In this document: positions 5,474-6,328 of the stretch, piece after piece
How the letters are laid out: each line of letters opens with the position of its first letter
Numbering within the stretch: position 1 is the first letter of the stretch
From: an uncultured bacterium
GTDB lineage: Bacteria > Cyanobacteriota > Vampirovibrionia > Gastranaerophilales > Gastranaerophilaceae
Length of the DNA stretch: 6,328 nucleotides
Assembly: GCA_900554095.1 (NCBI GenBank)
Contig: USGC01000104.1
Location: 1-6,328, forward strand
Direction of reading: 5' to 3'
Position numbers and translations under genes: made by a program
The notes under the pieces: generated by a model
Database searches by the model: none
What the model was told of the DNA's origin: nothing
The model's input: the letters and a program-made list of their open reading frames with translations, nothing else

Positions 5474-6250
5474 TTACTCTGAGCATTTTCGTTTGCCGTT
5501 CCAGGAAAGATCGTTACATCTTAAATAATCCATGTTTTCATTGTAAATTACCCAAGCCGCACAAGCATAGCCGTTACCATCACCAGGATGTGCTAAATTA
5601 CAACGCTGCGCAAAGTAATCACCCTGATCTTGCAATCCGCCGGGATATATCCCATATCTTGACATAAAGAACCAGAAAATATCTTTTCCAATTACATTAG
5701 GTTTCTTTACGCCGTTAATATCAACCCAAATTTCCGCACAAACGGCATTATGTAAAGGCTTTGATGCTCCGTAATTATAGCTGCAATCATTAGACGAAAC
5801 CCAAAAATCTTCTATTGTTGAACCGTCTGCCAGCATAATTGCAGGAGTACCAAAAAAATTATCTCCACGCTTTGGAGTGCCATCAAGAGAATAGACATCC
5901 CGTTTATATTTTGAGTTATTTCGACAACTTTCACCAAAACGGCATATTGATGTCGTTTTTAAATAAGGAGCAATCTTATCAATAAAAACATTTTTACCCT
6001 TGTCGGTTTGTTCCTTTGCATCATCTTCTTCTGAAAATATGGAAGCCGACCAACCCCACAACTCCGGAGAGCCATGATCTTTCACAGCCATATAAAAGGC
6101 CTGATTCATTACGGAATTAATTTTTTTTAATTTTGTAATAGTTTCACGTTCTTTATATTTTCCAATAAGTGTCGGCATTGTCATTGCCGCAACCACTCCG
6201 ATTATGCCGAGGGTTATTAGAACCTCTGCTAATGTAAACCCTTTTTTCAT
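5474..6250 (-). CDS. Type II secretion / type IV pilin-like protein (pseudopilin with prepilin leader)
   Basis: The 258-residue protein starts MKKG/FTLAEVLITLGIIGVV, a class III prepilin signal: a short basic leader cut after Gly4, Phe at +1, Glu at +5, then a hydrophobic helix (to about residue 24) that anchors it in the inner membrane before assembly. A prepilin peptidase (PilD/GspO) would process it. After an amphipathic helix (about 30-57) comes a globular domain with NFFGTPAIMLADGSTIEDFW (131-150), VDINGVKKPNVIGKDIFWFF (177-196), a loop reminiscent of metal-binding loops in pseudopilins, and the C-terminal AAWVIYNENMDYLRC (231-245). Eight cysteines (103, 109, 156, 171, 217, 230, 245, 256) suggest disulfides outside the membrane. 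The frame is open to 6310, but the ATG at 6248-6250 follows GAGG at normal spacing, places the leader at the N-terminus and lies downstream of the promoter. There is no other pilus or secretion gene beside it. Its exact role (pilin, minor pilin or secretion pseudopilin) cannot be told. Confidence 0.9.
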   Translation of the reverse strand: MKKGFTLAEVLITLGIIGVVAAMTMPTLIGKYKERETITKLKKINSVMNQAFYMAVKDHGSPELWGWSASIFSEEDDAKEQTDKGKNVFIDKIAPYLKTTSICRFGESCRNNSKYKRDVYSLDGTPKRGDNFFGTPAIMLADGSTIEDFWVSSNDCSYNYGASKPLHNAVCAEIWVDINGVKKPNVIGKDIFWFFMSRYGIYPGGLQDQGDYFAQRCNLAHPGDGNGYACAAWVIYNENMDYLRCNDLSWNGKRKCSE

Positions 6251-6281
6251 ATTAACCTCGCATTTGCTAAATCTATTATTC

Positions 6282-6310
6282 ATTATAACATTATTTTGGT
6301 CAGTTTGCAA
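6282..6310 (-). promoter_or_regulatory. Near-consensus sigma-70 promoter for the pilin gene
   Basis: On the minus strand TTGCAA (6305-6310) and TATAAT (6282-6287) are separated by exactly 17 bases. The -10 is perfect and the -35 matches four of six positions. Transcription should begin near 6275, leaving a leader of about 25 bases that contains the GAGG before the ATG at 6250. The promoter overlaps the longer open frame, showing that its upstream 20 codons are not translated from this promoter. Confidence 0.75.
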
Positions 6311-6328
6311 GGGGGTTAATTTTTTTCC

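Noticed and set aside
6251..6310. Upstream start giving the pilin 20 more residues
   Set aside because: It would bury the prepilin leader, and the frame covers the -10 and -35 boxes; the GAGG site supports the ATG at 6250.

Overview
Most of this window (about 420-6328) reads as a low-GC (about 39% over 421-720 by hand count) gut bacterium of the Gastranaerophilales type (Vampirovibrionia/Melainabacteria). That is inferred from the standalone prepilin-like protein with a MKKGFTLAEVLITLGIIGV leader and a cysteine-rich C-terminus, and from a short orphan protein with an N-terminal PSFKSK motif. Both are styles I associate with that group. No marker gene here settles the taxonomy.

The left end does not match the rest. 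Bases 1 to about 419 hold an internal piece of ftsY on the minus strand at about 50% GC. It meets an NfeD-like gene on the plus strand that has lost its N-terminus. Both genes are cut where they meet and they share about 20 bp, which points to a chimeric assembly join or, less likely, a recent rearrangement.

From left to right: (1) ftsY fragment (-). (2) A two-gene membrane operon (+), NfeD-like OB-fold protein then an SPFH/stomatin-family protein, closed by a hairpin at 1773-1806. (3) aspS (+), aspartyl-tRNA synthetase, with its own extended -10 promoter and a strong terminator. (4) A convergent orphan gene (-) that shares this terminator. (5) A gap of about 320 bp with a second hairpin and a possible decayed reading frame. 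(6) ribF (+), the bifunctional riboflavin kinase/FAD synthetase, with a TATAAT box so close to the ATG that the mRNA may be leaderless. (7) A 56-bp tandem repeat starting inside the 3' end of ribF. (8) A convergent pseudopilin gene (-) with a near-consensus promoter at the right edge.

The genes are mostly unrelated housekeeping functions in separate transcription units: membrane quality control, translation, flavin cofactor synthesis and a surface or secretion pilin. Only the NfeD/SPFH pair is a functional module. I see no defence system, CRISPR array, transposase, tRNA, rRNA or riboswitch. The points most worth checking are the ftsY/nfeD join, the leaderless ribF promoter, the altered PTAN motif in RibF, and the ribF-derived tandem repeat.
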